This document shows, piece after piece, positions 35,484 to 36,108 of a stretch of DNA of 36,108 bases (the first letter of the stretch is position 1; each line of letters begins with the position of its first letter). The stretch spans positions 1 through 36,108 of the forward strand of contig JAPOTS010000077.1 in NCBI GenBank assembly GCA_026709065.1, in the 5' to 3' direction. The translations under genes were made by a program, and so were the position numbers. Below the pieces are notes generated by a model that searched no databases, was not told the origin of the DNA, and saw only the letters and a program-made list of their open reading frames with translations. Source of the stretch: Bacteroidota bacterium. GTDB lineage: Bacteria; Bacteroidota; Rhodothermia; Rhodothermales; Bin80.

Positions 35484-36089
35484 ATGACAAGAAAACAGTC
35501 ATTCAGCCTTTCAATGAACAACAATAACCATGGAAGAATGCCCCAAATCTTGACTCACATGAGCCCCCAATCAATTGCCGAATTGGCAAACAATGCTCGA
35601 TGGCATCGCGAAGCCATTGACTGGATTCAGTCTATAAATGCAAGATGCACCCAGTTTGATGATATTCCTCTACTCTTACAAAGAGAGGCCTCCGAGTATA
35701 TATACAAACGGTCAAGATCTCTCCAGAGTAGCGAGAATAAGTGGTTTCGGGAAGGAGCACGTCAGCTGAACGCATTTATAATTGGAAATTTTCAGATTAC
35801 GCCATATGGCGGAGTCTACGGGGATGGAAAACGTATTGACATTCCTGCGGTTACGAAACAGGTGCTCAATGAAATGCGAACTGATCATCTGTGCAAACAC
35901 ATGCTCTATGGGCTCAAATCGGAACTTCGGAAAATTGAAGACAGAGCACTGGAAATGAAAAGCCCCAATAGATATAATAGGATGAAAGGTTCAGTAGCCG
36001 GCCTTATCATAGCTGTAACTTTAACGAAACTTTTATTCTATGAAATCAAACTTACATTCTCCCCCTATTCAGTACTTTGTTGGACTTGA
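35484..36089 (+). CDS. Unknown protein, probably interrupted by an IS110-type element
   Basis: The frame opens with ATG 35484 (another ATG at 35514). The first ~165 residues look protein-like: MSPQSIAELANNARWHREAIDW, LLLQREASEYIYKR, a Gly/Tyr-rich ITPYGGVYGDGKRIDIPAV, then a helix KSELRKIEDRALEM. The last ~25 residues are hydrophobic and overlap the start of the transposase in another frame, so the natural C-terminus was probably replaced by read-through into the element. I do not recognise the family. It is divergent from the R-M operon and could be another defence-island gene. Confidence 0.5.
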   Translation: MTRKQSFSLSMNNNNHGRMPQILTHMSPQSIAELANNARWHREAIDWIQSINARCTQFDDIPLLLQREASEYIYKRSRSLQSSENKWFREGARQLNAFIIGNFQITPYGGVYGDGKRIDIPAVTKQVLNEMRTDHLCKHMLYGLKSELRKIEDRALEMKSPNRYNRMKGSVAGLIIAVTLTKLLFYEIKLTFSPYSVLCWT

Positions 36090-36108
36090 CGTTCACCGGG
36101 ACACGATA
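36040..36108 (+). CDS. IS110-family transposase, N-terminal fragment (cut by window end)
   Basis: The 23 codons visible read MKSNLHSPPIQYFVGLDVHRDTI. The GLDVHRDT motif is the hallmark start of IS110/IS1111-family DEDD transposases, where the Asp is the first catalytic residue. The rest lies beyond the window. IS110-type enzymes insert without long terminal repeats and are guided by a bridge RNA encoded in a non-coding end of the element. Confidence 0.78.
   Translation, partial: MKSNLHSPPIQYFVGLDVHRDTI

Overview
The window looks like a chromosomal segment from a Bacteroidota-type bacterium, most likely the Rhodothermota/Balneolota side. The reasons are a TonB-dependent receptor with a carboxypeptidase-regulatory-like N-domain paired with a DUF4249-type lipoprotein, a Tat-exported TIM-barrel protein, SSS-family Na+ symporters, and very few Shine-Dalgarno sequences. 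The taxonomic call is inference. No rRNA, tRNA or CRISPR array was seen.

Layout. (1) 1-838: no convincing gene; probably decayed or regulatory DNA. (2) 839-2071: COG0523/CobW-type G3E GTPase. (3) 2203-3135 (minus) and 3194-13466 (plus): a Tat-signal TIM-barrel sugar isomerase-like protein divergent from a roughly 10 kb, nearly gapless run of AGE-family epimerase, SSS symporter, three small membrane proteins of 100, 41 and 36 aa, TonB receptor (apparently with an ATT start), DUF4249 lipoprotein, M19 dipeptidase, RidA-like protein, DUF997 protein and PanF-like symporter. This reads as a scavenging operon for sugars and amino-acid derivatives. (4) 13722-20297: a 2191-aa surface protein with about 15 Calx-beta-like repeats and a C-terminal autotransporter-like beta-barrel.

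(5) 31750-20619 (minus): an eight-gene, tightly packed operon that is the most unusual part of the window. It encodes a 1285-aa secreted protein (eight Cys-pair Ig-like repeats, a DUF4402/pilin-like domain and a PapD-like chaperone region), an unknown secreted protein, two ExbD/TolR-like proteins flanking a TonB-like membrane-anchored protein, a TPR-type lipoprotein, an outer-membrane usher-like protein and an ExbB/TolQ/MotA-family proton channel. Chaperone-usher secretion and a proton-motive-force motor appear to be combined in one locus, and the adhesin gene carries two poly-G tracts (G9 and G10) that could phase-vary it.

(6) 31751-33072: AT-rich intergenic debris with a G11 tract and one gene fragment. 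(7) 33073-35320 (minus): a restriction-modification module with a D12-class adenine methyltransferase, a restriction endonuclease split by a -1 frameshift exactly at a C CCA AAG heptamer, and a remnant of an ApeA-type abortive-infection gene downstream. (8) 35484-36108 (plus): an unknown gene running into the start of an IS110-family transposase, cut by the window end.
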